64,000 nt of DNA from positions 5,642,501 to 5,706,500 of the forward strand of contig CP126196.1 in assembly GCA_030272155.1 (NCBI GenBank), written 5' to 3'. The translations under genes and the position numbers were made by a program. Source of the DNA: Tetradesmus obliquus (taxonomy: Eukaryota; Chlorophyta; Chlorophyceae; Sphaeropleales; Scenedesmaceae). The notes under the pieces were generated by a model. That model did no database searches and was not told where the DNA came from. It worked only from the letters and a program-made list of their open reading frames with translations. This document shows positions 50,732-62,194 of the stretch, in pieces; position 1 is the stretch's first letter; each line of letters opens with the position of its first letter.

Positions 50732-52926
50732 ATGGCTGCAGGGTGGCTGTCCATGGTGCGCAAGCACCCTTTGGGATGGGAGAGCAACCGCAAGTCAACG
50801 GGCGCGCGGGTGGCGGCGGTGGTGGCGGTGCTCACAATGCTAGCCATCGCCGGCAGTCCAAAGGGTGCGGCAGGCTATTACAGAGTACACTTTCCAAAGC
50901 ATGCTGCTCAAATCAAACAGGACCTGAATTCCTTCTGCATGACCCACTACAAGAACTTCAAGCAGTATGGCACGGTGGCAACTCCCAAGCACAAGGGCAG
51001 ACCCCCAAAAGTCCCAGATGACGTGGCATTAAAGGCCAGTGAAACATTCAAAGCTGGCAAGGTAGTCAAGGCCTACCCAAGTGCAGAAGCAAATAAGAAA
51101 GTCGACGTGCATGTATGGTGGACATCAATCAAACTTGCTTGTCAAAATGAAAATGAGTACCTGGGTGGCCTATGCAGGAAGTACAACATCAGGCCCAAGC
51201 AACTGCTGAAGCGCATGAAAGCTGTTGACCCCAACCTGGTGCGCAGAAGAATAGATGTGAAGATGCACCTGACAGACAAGCAGAAAGACAGGAGAAAGGC
51301 TGCAGCAGAGAGGCTCTACAAGATGTTCCAGGATGAGCCAGACTTGCTGAGCAGAATTTATTTTGTTGATGAGTGCAAACTCTGGATGTCCAACCTAGCA
51401 GGCGGCGCCATCAAGGTGTATTGCGATGCACATGATGCAAACGTACATGCTGTGCTACCATGCAAGTGGATGCGCAACGGCCAGGACAACAAACCAGTCA
51501 AGCTACACTTTGTGTGCGCCGTCAACGCGGTGCACGGCGCTGTCTACTGCAAGTTCACCACCGGCACAACAGACAACATTGACCACGTTGGCAACCCCAA
51601 CACACCATACTATGTGAGTGTGTGCTGCTATTAGTTAGATGCGCGCCATTGAAAGACATGTCAGCTGTTGCGTTCTGTGTACACACAATGTGGCAGTGCA
51701 TCTCGCAGTGCCTCAGGGAAGGCGCGCTGCACACCGCGGCCTGCGCTGACCATAACAGCAGAGTAGCTTGGTGACAGCACAATGACACCACCCCCAGCAG
51801 CAAGCTGGAAACCAGTCTCCAGGGAATCTTGCCAGTCACTTTCACATGTGCGCACCCGCAGCACACTGCCGCCTGCTGGCAGGAACTTGGCATACTCAGC
51901 AGCACAGAAGGCAACGTCGCGCTGCAACAGCTTCTCTGTGCTGTTGTCATACATACCATTGTCATGGCATGTCCCATCTGCTTGAATCAGCACGCTGCGC
52001 TGCGCATGCAAGAAATCGACCCGGCCGCGCCACCACCCTACTGCCACTTGCGCGCACATGCTGTCACATATTCCCAACCTGTACAGCTTGCGCATCAGCT
52101 GCTCCTCACTTGCAGGCATGTTGCGTGCGCCTGTGCCACCCACTTTAGGCATCAAACATGCACACTGCTTGCACTCCAGAGCTGCTTCAGTTGCGGCAGC
52201 GCGCGGCTCGCAGAACTTGAAGTGCTGCACACCTGGCAGGCAGCCCGTCATGGCCCAGAACAGTGGCCGCTTGCGTATCCCCAAGCTGATGATCCTGGGC
52301 CTGCTTTTACCATCTGCCTCAAGCCTGATGAATGGGCGTCCCTTCGCATCCACTTGCACATTCAGCTGCGCTGCTGCTAACAAGGCTTTCCGCTGCCAAC
52401 ACAGCAAAACCTGCACCTGCAGTTGAAGAGGCAGAAGAAGAAGAAGAACGTGAAGGCCAAGAGCATGACACAACTGGAGTTTGTCCACTGCATGAAGGAG
52501 CTTGCAGAGAAGGCTAACCAACAGCAGCGCGCGCGCGGCACTACGCCGCTGTACATCTTCGACAACCCCAGTGTTCATGTCGGGCAGGATGCCGCAGAGC
52601 TCCTAGCTGCAGTTGGCATCAGCCCAGAGCAGGTGCTGCAAATTGCACCCTACTCCCCAGACTTCAACCAGCCCATTGAGCATGCATTCGGCAGCCTCAA
52701 GGCTAGCTTCCGCAACCATCTGTACGACACCTACCAGCTGACTGGTGCAGATGTATCACCGCGTGATCTGCAGCGGACGCTGCGTGACATACTCATGAAC
52801 ATCACACCTGCCTCTGTCATGGCTGATGCACTGAGGCTGCCAGATTTGTGGGATGTGGTGCGCAGCAGGCTGGACAGGGTGTTTGTATGCCGTGACAACA
52901 AGCAGCGCACGGGCAGCAGCAGCTGA
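50732..52926 (+). CDS. Tc1/mariner-IS630-like DDE transposase, one intron
   Basis: Exon 1 50732..51613 (ATG; donor GTGAGT) and exon 2 52423..52926 (acceptor CACCTGCAG; TGA) join in phase 0 to about 461 residues. GRPPKVPDDVALKASETF and LCRKYNIRPKQLLKRMK are helix-turn-helix-like; HLTDKQKDRRKAAAERLYKM precedes the catalytic core as in Tc1/mariner. First Asp in YFVDECKLWMSN, second in LYIFDNPSVH, Glu in YSPDFNQPIEHAFG. There are 38 residues between the second Asp and the Glu (DD38E spacing by count). The frame is open and the triad complete, so it may be recently active. Terminal repeats were not identified. The 809-base intron contains an antisense ORF with an endonuclease-like domain. Confidence 0.5.
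51661..52394 (-). CDS. Antisense endonuclease-like (Vsr/DUF559-type) ORF inside the transposase intron
   Basis: An open minus-strand frame ends at TGA 51661. A likely acceptor (GTGTTGGCAG) puts its start near 52394; the frame stays open to 52578, but that part overlaps exon 2 of the transposase and looks like its shadow. Protein: LNVQVDAKGRPFIRLEADGK, a CxxC-type pair (FCEP...ECKQCACL), then SEEQLMRKLYRLG, GRVDFLHAQRSVLIQADGTC H, LLQRDVAFCAAEYAKFLPAG GSVLRV. This order (E..L..L; VDF; [IE]xDGxxH; RD; VLRV) is the pattern of very-short-patch-repair/DUF559-type PD-(D/E)XK nucleases; here the usual Glu before the xDG is Gln (IQADG), so catalysis is uncertain. No Met at a sensible start, so an upstream exon beyond the transposase exon 2 is possible. 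It could be an element-encoded accessory nuclease. Confidence 0.5.
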
Positions 52927-52999
52927 CAAGCTCGCTGAAACAACTGCTGAAAACGCTGTGTCATAAGCTGCTGGCAACAACTCGATGAAAGATAGGCAA

Positions 53000-55900
53000 A
53001 CGATCCCACAATGTGCTATGTGATAGGACCTGTCACAGGCAACGTGACATGGTGATGCTCAGTCAGCTGCACACCGCCTGCAACCAACAATGTCGCTCTT
53101 GCTGTGTAAGTTCAACCCTGCTGCTAGCATATGCTGCTGACTGAGATGATATTCCTCAACGCGCCTGCTCGCGACACCAGCAGATAGCTTGCAAGTTGGC
53201 AGCCTGCACAATAATTGCAGCAGCGGCGAGCAGCACAGGCAAGCATCATTGCTGCTGTCAAACCAAGCAGTTACTCGTGGCACTGCTACAGCAGAGCTGC
53301 TGCTGCCCAACATATACGTGCAAGGTGTGGTAGACCTCTTATGGCTATGTAGCCTGCCGCTGCTGCTGCTGCTATTGCTGCATCTGCTCTCAGTCCTGAA
53401 GGCACTTGCCATAATGTGACCAAGGACAACATGCGCTAGGTCTGGCAGCTGCAGCTGATGATGGGGAGTGCGTAGACTAAATGAGCATGCATGCTATCTG
53501 CTGTATAGTATCAAACCATCGACAGTGTCAGGCATGCTCCACCTGGCACGCACCTCTTGTGACAAATGCAGACTGAAGCACACAATTATGGCGCCGCACT
53601 TGGTTGTTTCCCAGATACTGTGAATGCACTGGAGAGATCTGCATCAGAACCACACATGTGGTGAGCGTTGTGCAACCTGCAGTGTTGCTGCTGCTTGCAT
53701 GCTAGCAGAGCACCGGGTGCTGCAACCCAAGTCATCAACATGCACAACATGCAATGTTGCTGCTTCTGGTGCTGCTGCTGCTGTCACTGCCGCTACCACG
53801 CCCCATGCATGCAGGGCATCTGCTGCACCGAGGCCACCTTGCTGCTCTGAAGCAAATTCACCACACAATTCTGCAGCCACTGCCACCCGGTGCCGCTGCT
53901 GTGCATTGTCATCATTCGTGGCTGTTGCCGATTCGTGGCTGTTGCCCATCTGTGGCGGCAAGTCCTGTCTCTGTAACCTGGCATCACGCTAGTGCATCTG
54001 CTGTGCATGCTGCTGATGCATGAACTGGTCACAGCACTCACAATTCGGCGTAGCACCACCGCAGTTGTTGATAGGGTACCAGTAGAACACTGCAAGGATC
54101 AAAGCGCAGTGCAAACTCCATGTTAACAGGTGCACTTGTGTACTGCAGATGTCCACCGTGTCCTGAGTCCACAAGTGCAGAGGTGCACCTCATCACAACA
54201 CACATGTATTGTAACATGCAGGCGCCCGGATGCACCTGCAGTACGCTGCACAGCACAGTGACCGATGCATTTGCGCTGCCGTTTATCACCCCTTTACAAA
54301 CAGCTGAGCCTCGTTGCTGCACTTATTTGCACTGCACATACTGTGCTGGCATGCCAGCAGGATCAAGATGAGTGTCCCTGCACACAAGCAAGTGACAGCC
54401 TGCTATTGTTGATCCAGCCTGCCCGTCCCCTTGGCACAGCTTGCTCACCTGTCGCCTGCTGCTGTGAGTGTGATTCGCTGGCAAATCGGCGTCCTGGCTA
54501 TGGGCCTCTGCACATGTGCTCCTTGGCATCCTTTGTTGTTGTGCATGCCCGCTGCTGCTGTGCAACTGCTGTCTCCATCAGCTAGTGGTTGTGTGATCAC
54601 AACGGCACCAGCAAGTACTGATGCTAGCACCTCAGCATTTGGCAGTATCTGTCATTGAAGGCGTAAGGCAATGATCTGCCCAAACCCAGCCAGATCAAGG
54701 GGCGATGTCCTTGCCTTCGCAGCAGCACTGCTGATCTAGCTGATCCGGAGCTGACACCTTGCCTTGCGCCATCAAGTTCACAAATTCGGTTCAATCTTCG
54801 TGTTTACTTCAAGTGAGCACTTCGAACACAGGGAGCAATGCAGCCCTGCAGGTGGGCTGCAGTGCCGTTCATGGCGTGCAAGCAAGCGTAGCAGTGCCGC
54901 AGTCATAAAGGCCTCAAAAACGTTGTATGTTATGACTCTGCCTCACCACGGCTACGTTCGCCATGGGGTCCTCGACCCCCGGGTGGGCTGTCAAGTCTCG
55001 AACCTCGATGTTTGAACAAGTGACCAGAGATCGACTGATGCTTTGGCCTGCAAATCATACGGTATGAAATGTTTTGTTGCATAGCCGTTGTCATACAGTG
55101 TTAGCAGCAAGCACTGCCAATGACACATCAAGTGCTGAGCCAGCCATGAAGGCTTCCAGTACAAGGCCACGGAACACTGACAGTTTTCAAAGTAGCTATA
55201 TAAAACTTTTGCAAATGATTGGAATACCTGCATCGCTGGTGCATTAACCCTTAGGGCCTGCCAGTTAGGTGCAGGGCAAATTGGCTCAGGGGGGCCTTCT
55301 GCAGGGTACTGGTGCCGCTGCACACATGTACTATTTTTTTTCAACTATAGCATGCACAGGACTGTTGATTCAAAGGAACACCTACAGGTTTTGTCGGCGG
55401 TCACTTACAGCCATCCACAACATGGTCTTGTGGATGCATGGTGGGGTGCTTGTGGATGAGTTAACTCACGTTGAGGACATTCTGTGGATGCTTTTTGCCA
55501 TAGTGGTTGTTGCCTGGTATGAAGCCATCCGGCCACCTCCCACCCTTCCCAGCCCCTACGAGGCACTTTATCACATTTTTTACATTGAGAAGTATTGTTT
55601 CGTGACGTGCTATGTGGAAATACCTGTCCTCAAACTCTGGCAAAGTCAAAACCCACAACCCAAAGCACCAGAAGCCATTGAACCTGGCGATGAGGTAGAA
55701 CTGGACGTCGTAATTTGCACAATTGCTGCGCTACAACGTTACAAGTTTCACGAGGCAGCATATGTGGCCTGATTCGACGTATTCAGAGACTGTTACTGCT
55801 CCACGACGCTCTCCAATGCCTGCGTCTCGCGCGCTCAAACTTCAGCTATAAAGGGCGCCGTCTAGCTGTTCAGTGCAGTAACACAACGCTGGCCGCCGCT

Positions 55901-57170
55901 GCTTCAGTAGCTTCAGAGCAATTCGAGTCGGAAGAGCTCTTCCTCGAGCTCGAGCCGGTGGCTATGCTGTTGTGGTTGTGCTATATGTCGTGCGCTGCTG
56001 TGCTGCTGCCGCTGCTGCGCTTCAATCCTGCAGTTGCTGCTGTTGGTGGTATGCTTGCACAAAAACGAGTGTTTGCTGGTTCTGCTGCACACGCTGCTGC
56101 GCTTCCTGTGCCGGCTTCTGGGGTGGACTACGCGAGCCATACGGTGATCATTGGTGCAGGAAACTGCTGTCAACTGCTAGGGCAGCTTACCACCACATGG
56201 CAGTAGTGCTGCTGTGAAATGGCCTATCTTGCGGTGCTTGCTGCTGCTGCTACCACTGGCAGGCACTGCATCCGACCAGCTCATTGCAACCTACGGCATC
56301 TATATGTAATAGTCTGCAGTGGCACTCTGTTCAGATGCTGCTGCACCTGCATGCATTAGACCCTGTTATCACTGCCTGCAGGCAGCTGCATCGATACGAT
56401 GCAGCTGCATCGTATCAACTTACTGCTCAGCTGCAGACATGAACTTTGGGTTTTTGCATTTTTTATGATGATCAAGTTATTTATTGCTTGTCTAGAGTAC
56501 CCGTGAATTATGTTTCTGGCTCGCGTAGTGCGTGCAATGCTCGAAGCACCTGAAGCAGCCTCCGGGAAGCCCATGCCATGATGGCATCTGTGCGTATGCG
56601 TACATCGCTGTACTTGCACAAAGAGAAACAACAAGTTAAATGAAGAACACGAAATTAAGTTTTGCATTTTCTGCAGAATCTGACTATCCTTGGGCTCCGC
56701 CGAATTCGTGATGCTTCTGCACCCTCGGTACCTCAGCTGATCAGCTCATGAGCAGGGCCGTGCAGTGGCTGCATCAGCTGACTCTGACGTTTGACATAGG
56801 TTTTGTTGTGATTGAACTAAAAAACTCATGTAATTTTATCTACAGCATCAGACCGCATCTACAGCATCGGTATCGGACTTGGCTGGAGCAGCCAGCAGCA
56901 CATATGTGTGTGATGCATCGATGTGATTTCACGAGACTTTTCTGCTGCCTGCTTCTTGAAGCTACAAGCTTGCATCCCTCGCGGCATTGATATCTAGAAC
57001 GCCACGTCAAATTAAAAATTTCCTTGACGCCGCACAAACATAGCAATCTTGTTTGGACTGCGTACGTTCTGACGTCAGAACGAAGAAAGCTACATGGGGA
57101 GCCCGCTGATGGCCTTCCCTTCGTCTGTCGCGACCGGCATTTAGGACAGTAATTATCACCTTGATATTAT
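53000..57170. other. 4.2 kb with only unrecognised frames
   Basis: The best frames are + 55350-55772 (HVEDILWMLFAIVVVAWYEA, YIEKYCFVTCYVEIPVLKLW; ends TGA) and + 55855-56206 (SEELFLELEPVAMLLWLCYM). Both are protein-like with hydrophobic segments, but have no family match and no firm splice sites. A minus frame at 55344-54991 (KHFIPYDLQAKASVDLWSLV) could be a transposase remnant but is too short to assign. Confidence 0.5.
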
Positions 57171-57176
57171 TTGCAG

Positions 57177-59474
57177 CAACTAAAACATATTTATTATGCC
57201 GTTGTCAAGCAGGAGGTTTTTGAATCTGGTAATCACAGCGACCAAGCAGCTGCTGCAGCATCATCAGAACCAGATGGGGAAGTGTGGAGCATCATGTTGC
57301 CTCATTCAAGATTCAGAGATGACTTCCGCGTGGCCTGCAAGCTGTTGCAGGTCTCTTGCAGTACTGCATCAGCCGTGCACACACAGATGGCAGGAAAGCT
57401 AGCTGTGCAGCTGACAGCCAGCAGCCTGGCCAGGGCGCAGCAGTTTGCTGGCTGGATGCAGCACAACAGCATTCTGCTGCACAGTGTGCGTGTCTCCTTC
57501 ACGGAGGCTGACAGATGCCCCTGGGTGGTGTCAACAGCAGTTGAGGGTGCGGCAGCCGCAGTCCAGGCAGTACGCGGAGGTCTGGCACTACTTGCAGCAA
57601 CACCATCTCCACCGCCACCATTGGCGGCAGCAACAGCAGCGCCAGCAGCACCAGCGGCAACAGGAGCACCTGCATTTGCAGTTGCGACTGGCGTGCGTGC
57701 GTTCACGGCACGCGGTGTGCTCACCAGCAGCGCTAGCAGCCTCACAGCATCACTGCACGGGGTGGCTGGGCAGCTGACGCACTTTGAGCTGGGCATGCTG
57801 CTGTGTATGCAGCGTCATCAGTGGGGTGAGACCGCAGCTCCATTCACGCCAGACCCTGCAGGCCTTGCTGTGCTTGCAGCGATGACTGCGCTGCGCTCGC
57901 TTGTGCTGCACCAGCCGTGTGACGTGGAGCCAAACATGGCCGGCTGCTTGTGGCCTGCCCTGCAAGACTGCCTGCAGCAGTGTGTGGCCGGCATGACGCA
58001 GCTCACACGCCTGGAGCTGCCATTGCAGCCGGGGGACTCAAGCAGCTTCAGCTTGCTGCTGCAGTGCCTTCCTGACAGCTTGCAGGAGCTGCAGCTAGGA
58101 GCAGATGCAGCAGGGCAGCAGGACGAGGGTGCCAACGCATTTGAGGCAGCAGCGGCTGCAGAGGTGGGTCACGCGACTCGCATTAGGGGTTGGCACTATA
58201 AGACTCCCTGCTGTCAGAACCTGGTCCGCATGCGGGCGCTTTGATGTGAAATGCATGCCTCGCAGGCAGTTTCTGTATGCAGTCCTTGAACAAAAACAGC
58301 GCTGCGCTTAGCGCGGCTAAAAGCATCGATATTGATTTGAGTTATCAATACCTACCATTGTTCACGACACCTGTTACAGCTGATGCTCTGCCTGCAAATA
58401 CTCTTCTGCACTGCAGCTGAGTCGCTCGGTGCACTGTCAGCTGGGGACAGTATGAGTGGGCAGCCGCTTTCAAAACGTGTGTGACGTGCATACTTTCATG
58501 TCAGCAGCCGCCACCAGACATGTCAGCTGCGCACAGCTGCAGCACTGCATGCGTGTATGAGGCATCACACCAGTTGCCTTGAAAATCCAACGCCCCGATG
58601 TATCTTGGCTGCCGCGATGCAGGTGCTGCAGGGCCGTCAGCAGCTCCACTTCGACTTGTCGCACCTGACTGCCCTCACCAAGCTGCAGCTGTCAGCATTT
58701 GCGCCGGTTGTGACGGGCGACCAGCTGCCGCGCAGCCTGCTGCAGCTGCAGCTGCGGCAGTGCTTTGACGTGCAGCCGCTGCTGCAGCTCAGCCAGCTGC
58801 AGGCCGTGGCGCTGCGCCCCAGCACCATCCCCGCACACCAGCTGATGGAGCTGACGCAACTGACGTGCCTGACATCAGTGCAGCTGTTCTACGAGGGCGG
58901 CTACCAGCAGTGCGGGAGCTTCACCCACTGGAGCGGCGAGCGCCTCGCGGAGCAGGCAGCTGTGTGGGCCAAGCTGCCGCTCAACAGCCTTGGCTTGTAT
59001 GAGGGCTCAGGGCCGTACGAGGGTGGCGAATTTGATCCATTGGGACGTAGGCCGTGCACTGCTTGTGTGACACAGCTGCAGCAGCTGCACAGGCTGACAA
59101 GCCTCAGCTTGCATTGGCCGCTGGAGGTCGACGTGCTGACTGAGATAGGGCAGCTGCAGCAGCTGCGCTGCCTGTCGGTCCGCTGGGACTGGTTCGATGA
59201 GTATTTGGGCTCAAAGTGGGCGGAGCGCACGCCCGCAGAGCTGATGGAGTGTGCTGACATGGTTCTGAAAGTGATGCACGCCTTTGCCGGCTTGCCGCGG
59301 CTGCAGGAGCTGTCCTGGCTCTGTGATGAGGAACGGGACCTGTGCCTGAGCCTGGCTGGCTTGAGGAACGTGCTGCAGCAGCTGGGGCAGCGCGGCCAGT
59401 CGAGTGATGGCAGGCTGTCCGTTGACGAGCTGGCTGGGCTGGTGGAGCTGCACATGGAGCAATGCGGGGACTAA
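57177..59474 (+). CDS. Leucine-rich-repeat protein, two exons seen
   Basis: Exon 57177..58163 (acceptor TTTGCAG, donor GTGGGT) and exon 58623..59474 (acceptor GATGCAG, TAA stop) are both phase 0; a small exon between them is possible. The first begins QLKHIYYAVVKQEVFESGNH and has HSRFRDDFRVACKLLQ, then a [20 protein letters not shown] linker. From about residue 190 on, LRR-type LxxLxL units appear: LTRLELPL, LQELQLG, LTALTKLQLS, LLQLQLRQC, LTCLTSVQLF, LTSLSLHWP, LQQLRCLSV, LPRLQELSW. They are spaced 22-28 residues apart or more. Such proteins act in binding other proteins, often as ubiquitin-ligase adaptors, but no F-box is visible; an upstream exon (no Met here) could carry one. Ends LVELHMEQCGD. 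Confidence 0.5.
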
Positions 59475-59719
59475 TCATGCACTGAGTCCAGAGAATATCC
59501 AGATAATAACTGTAGGTGGTTGCACGACGAGCCTGTCATCGGCTTGGAACCGTTGTGCAACCCTCTAATTGTGGCTCATGAGGAGTCGGAAGTCGCACTC
59601 ATACAGCTGCTACCATCATTCATTCAGTGTCATTGGCGTTGTTTGTTAATGTTAGTCCCATGCATACACCACATGGTGCGCAAGACTGACCCCTGGCTGC
59701 AGTGTGTACATGTGGCCAT

Positions 59720-59870
59720 ATGCCACCATGGTGGCACAGGTGGTGGCACTTGGCGTTGCCTTTGTGCTATCTGCCAGACCGTCCTGCATCTTGCATGCTG
59801 GGTTGATATCCAAACCTTGGCTAGTTCAGTTGTTGTGGCGTCAGCAAGCACAGTGCAGCACACCTGCTAG
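59720..59870 (-). repeat. Fragment of a dispersed coding-like repeat (related to 11470-11700)
   Basis: See the copy at 11470-11700. It lies directly upstream of the LINE tail, so it may belong to the insertion target or to an older element. Confidence 0.5.
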
Positions 59871-59883
59871 GTCTTCATTACAT

Positions 59884-60430
59884 GGAGTGACAAAGCGGCC
59901 AAGGGGCCGGCCTCTAGTCCGGTGGACAGATTGTGTACACAACGATTTGCAGCAACTAGAACTCCCCCATCAGATGGATGACCTTCGTGGTTACTGTCGC
60001 ATGAGGGGTGCATGGCGGTTTATGGTATACAGGGTTACCCACTCTTGTGCTGTAGGGGCTCCTATGAGGATTTCCCGCTCATCCTCCCATTCTTACAGGC
60101 AGCAGCAGTCACTTTTGCGACAGCAGCGCCTACAGCAGATGTACCCGGCCTCAAACGAGCCATTCATGATTGCTGGTGTGGGCTGGCAGTGTCCTTGCGG
60201 AAGGATTCACCCAACACGGGAATGCACTGACGCGGTGGTCCAGCTCAGGGCCATCAGCGATTGAGAGACCTGCTTATTCTTCTGTGTTTGAAGGTTCTGG
60301 CCGTATCTGTCCCTGGCTTGGGGGTTTGCCCCCTCTGGTCAGGAACTACCTGAGGTGGTTCGGGAGTGGCTGCCTTTCTGGGGCCCCTCTTGCTAGCAAA
60401 ACGTGTAATTGGTTGATTGATTGAACAATC
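59884..60430 (+). mobile_element. LINE 3' end (ORF2 C-terminus and tail)
   Basis: RPRGRPLVRWTDCVHNDLQQ, ELPHQMDDLRGYCRMRGAWR and FMVYRVTH match the conserved segment after the reverse transcriptase of many LINE ORF2 proteins (GRPxxRWxDxI...W...A.DR..WR). A CPCGRIHPTREC zinc-knuckle-like end and a TGA at 60262-60264 follow, then ~160 bases of 3' UTR ending in ttggttgattgattgaacaa, a short TTGA-type tail. Typical 5'-truncated LINE insertion; the reverse-transcriptase core is absent. Confidence 0.5.
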
Positions 60431-60439
60431 CCAGTAAGT

Positions 60440-60836
60440 GCATAATTTGCAATTCAATAAGCCTTATTGCAGGCTGCAGCTGGCACCCACGCGGCCTACT
60501 CCTCAGGGGGAAGAAAGCTCATTTGCATGCAACCATCGTTGCTAACATGAGTGCAAAGCTGACGTGTACTAATGAACATTACTTGCACGACAAGCACTTG
60601 GCTCAGTGTTAGAGGGTAGTTACATGTGGTGCTTGCACTATCTCATTCGGGTAGCCACAGGTGAGCGCATGGTCTGAGCAACAAAAGAGAGAGAACACCA
60701 AATTCACAGTGTACACAGCCGCGTGTCAAAATCTCTAGCGTGCAGAGTCCAGAAACGTCTTACTGTGCACGGTAATCAGGGCAGCCAAACGTTCTGAATC
60801 AGTCGAGTACGGCAAACACACCTGCACACACACCTG

Positions 60837-60893
<57 letters not shown>

Positions 60894-62190
60894 GCACGCA
60901 CGCACGCACGCACGCACCAGATACCCGGCTTCCCCTCCCCCCCCCCACCCCACCCCCCCACCCCCCCCCCCCCCCCCCCGCCGCCACCACCACCACCACC
61001 AGAAGTGTGCGTGCTTGATTCAAAGCCAAATCTATACATGCACCGTCTTTCACGTGCGTGGCACCAACTCAACCCAGCTGACCAAGACCCCCAACTGCCG
61101 CATGGTGGGCAGGCCATGGCACATGCCGGCACAACTGAAATGTGCTGCAGCGGCACACATGCGCAAAACAAACCGACTTCTGCTGCTGTTCTTCAGAAAG
61201 CTGCAGCCACCAGGATGCCAAGCATCCGCTGAGCAGCAGAACACATGCCAGGATCCACATGCACCTACCCTCTTTCATATGGGGGTTGTAAGTGCATCAT
61301 GTGCACGAGCAGTGTTGTGATGGTATTAGTACTGTTTCACACCATATGAATAAAACCAAGGTTGGATGGTACATAGCCATGCTAATCCAGCAACTGGGGC
61401 GACAATGCTCTGTCTGACCTGAGCCCGTGCATCAAGGCGATACATTGAAGGACTGACTGTATGCAGCATGATTCAATCTGTATGTGCCGTGGCAGCCACC
61501 ACCAGCACTTCACAACACACTGCTAAGCTCAAGGCTGTGTTCATCCTGCTGATTCCCTATGCTTCTCTTGCTTGATGTACCGAACGTCGCATGCGTCTAT
61601 GAAATGTTCTGCAAACACAAAAGGCTTGATCATCAGCAACAATCGGCAGGCATGTGCATGGTGCTAGCCTGTGGTAGCGGCCAATCACAGCATTCCCAGT
61701 GCAATGCACACGTGTAGTCTCTGCGTTGCCTGTACTGAATAGGTACCACCCCACCAACGTAGCTGCCAACAGCTCCAAGGCATGACTAGAGACATTGATA
61801 TGCACGAACAAACATATGATGGCTAACCTCTTGGGGCAGCTGGCGTGTGGTGTACCAGGGCCAAGCATTTACTGACATCGCAAGAGCTGAGACAGCCCAA
61901 GCGTCAGCTGTTCCTAATGCGCCACAGTATCCAACCATTGGTGCGCCTAATCACACCTACACCACGTTATGCACACCCGGCTTGATGACAGCTGCTGCAC
62001 AAAGCCTGGCACATGCCTAGCATGTAAATGACCACGGTGTTGCTGCGAATCATTTGCAACATGACACATAAATGATTTTCTGGTATTCACCTTCACCAGG
62101 GCTGTTATATATCACTTCCGTATGCTGCAAAAGGCCCACTACTTGTATCTGCAGCCTCCACATGTAACAATTGCAAACCATATGCTCTCC
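60440..62190. other. 1.7 kb without a gene
   Basis: Short ORFs only. Contains (CA)n, (CGCA)n and poly-C tracts at 60837-60980. Likely the 3' flank of the Gln-rich gene that ends at 62195. Confidence 0.5.
60837..60980 (+). repeat. (CA)n, (CGCA)n and poly-C tract
   Basis: About 25 CA units at 60841-60890, about 7 ACGC units to 60915, then C-rich homopolymer at 60937-60979 and (CCACCA)n. ORFs rich in Val/Cys and Gly crossing it on the minus strand are artefacts. Confidence 0.5.
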
Positions 62191-62194
62191 ACAG

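Noticed and set aside
52423-52578. N-terminal 52 codons of the antisense endonuclease ORF
   Set aside because: They are complementary to transposase exon 2 (LLLLLPLQLQVQ is the shadow of a Lys/Glu-rich stretch); the nuclease reading more likely begins at about 52394.
54991-55344. piggyBac-like transposase remnant (minus)
   Set aside because: Only a vague resemblance (KHFIPYDLQAKASVDLW); no catalytic residues or terminal repeats could be found.
60776-61171. Gly-rich and Cys/Val-rich minus ORFs
   Set aside because: Artefacts of the (CA)n and poly-C tract.
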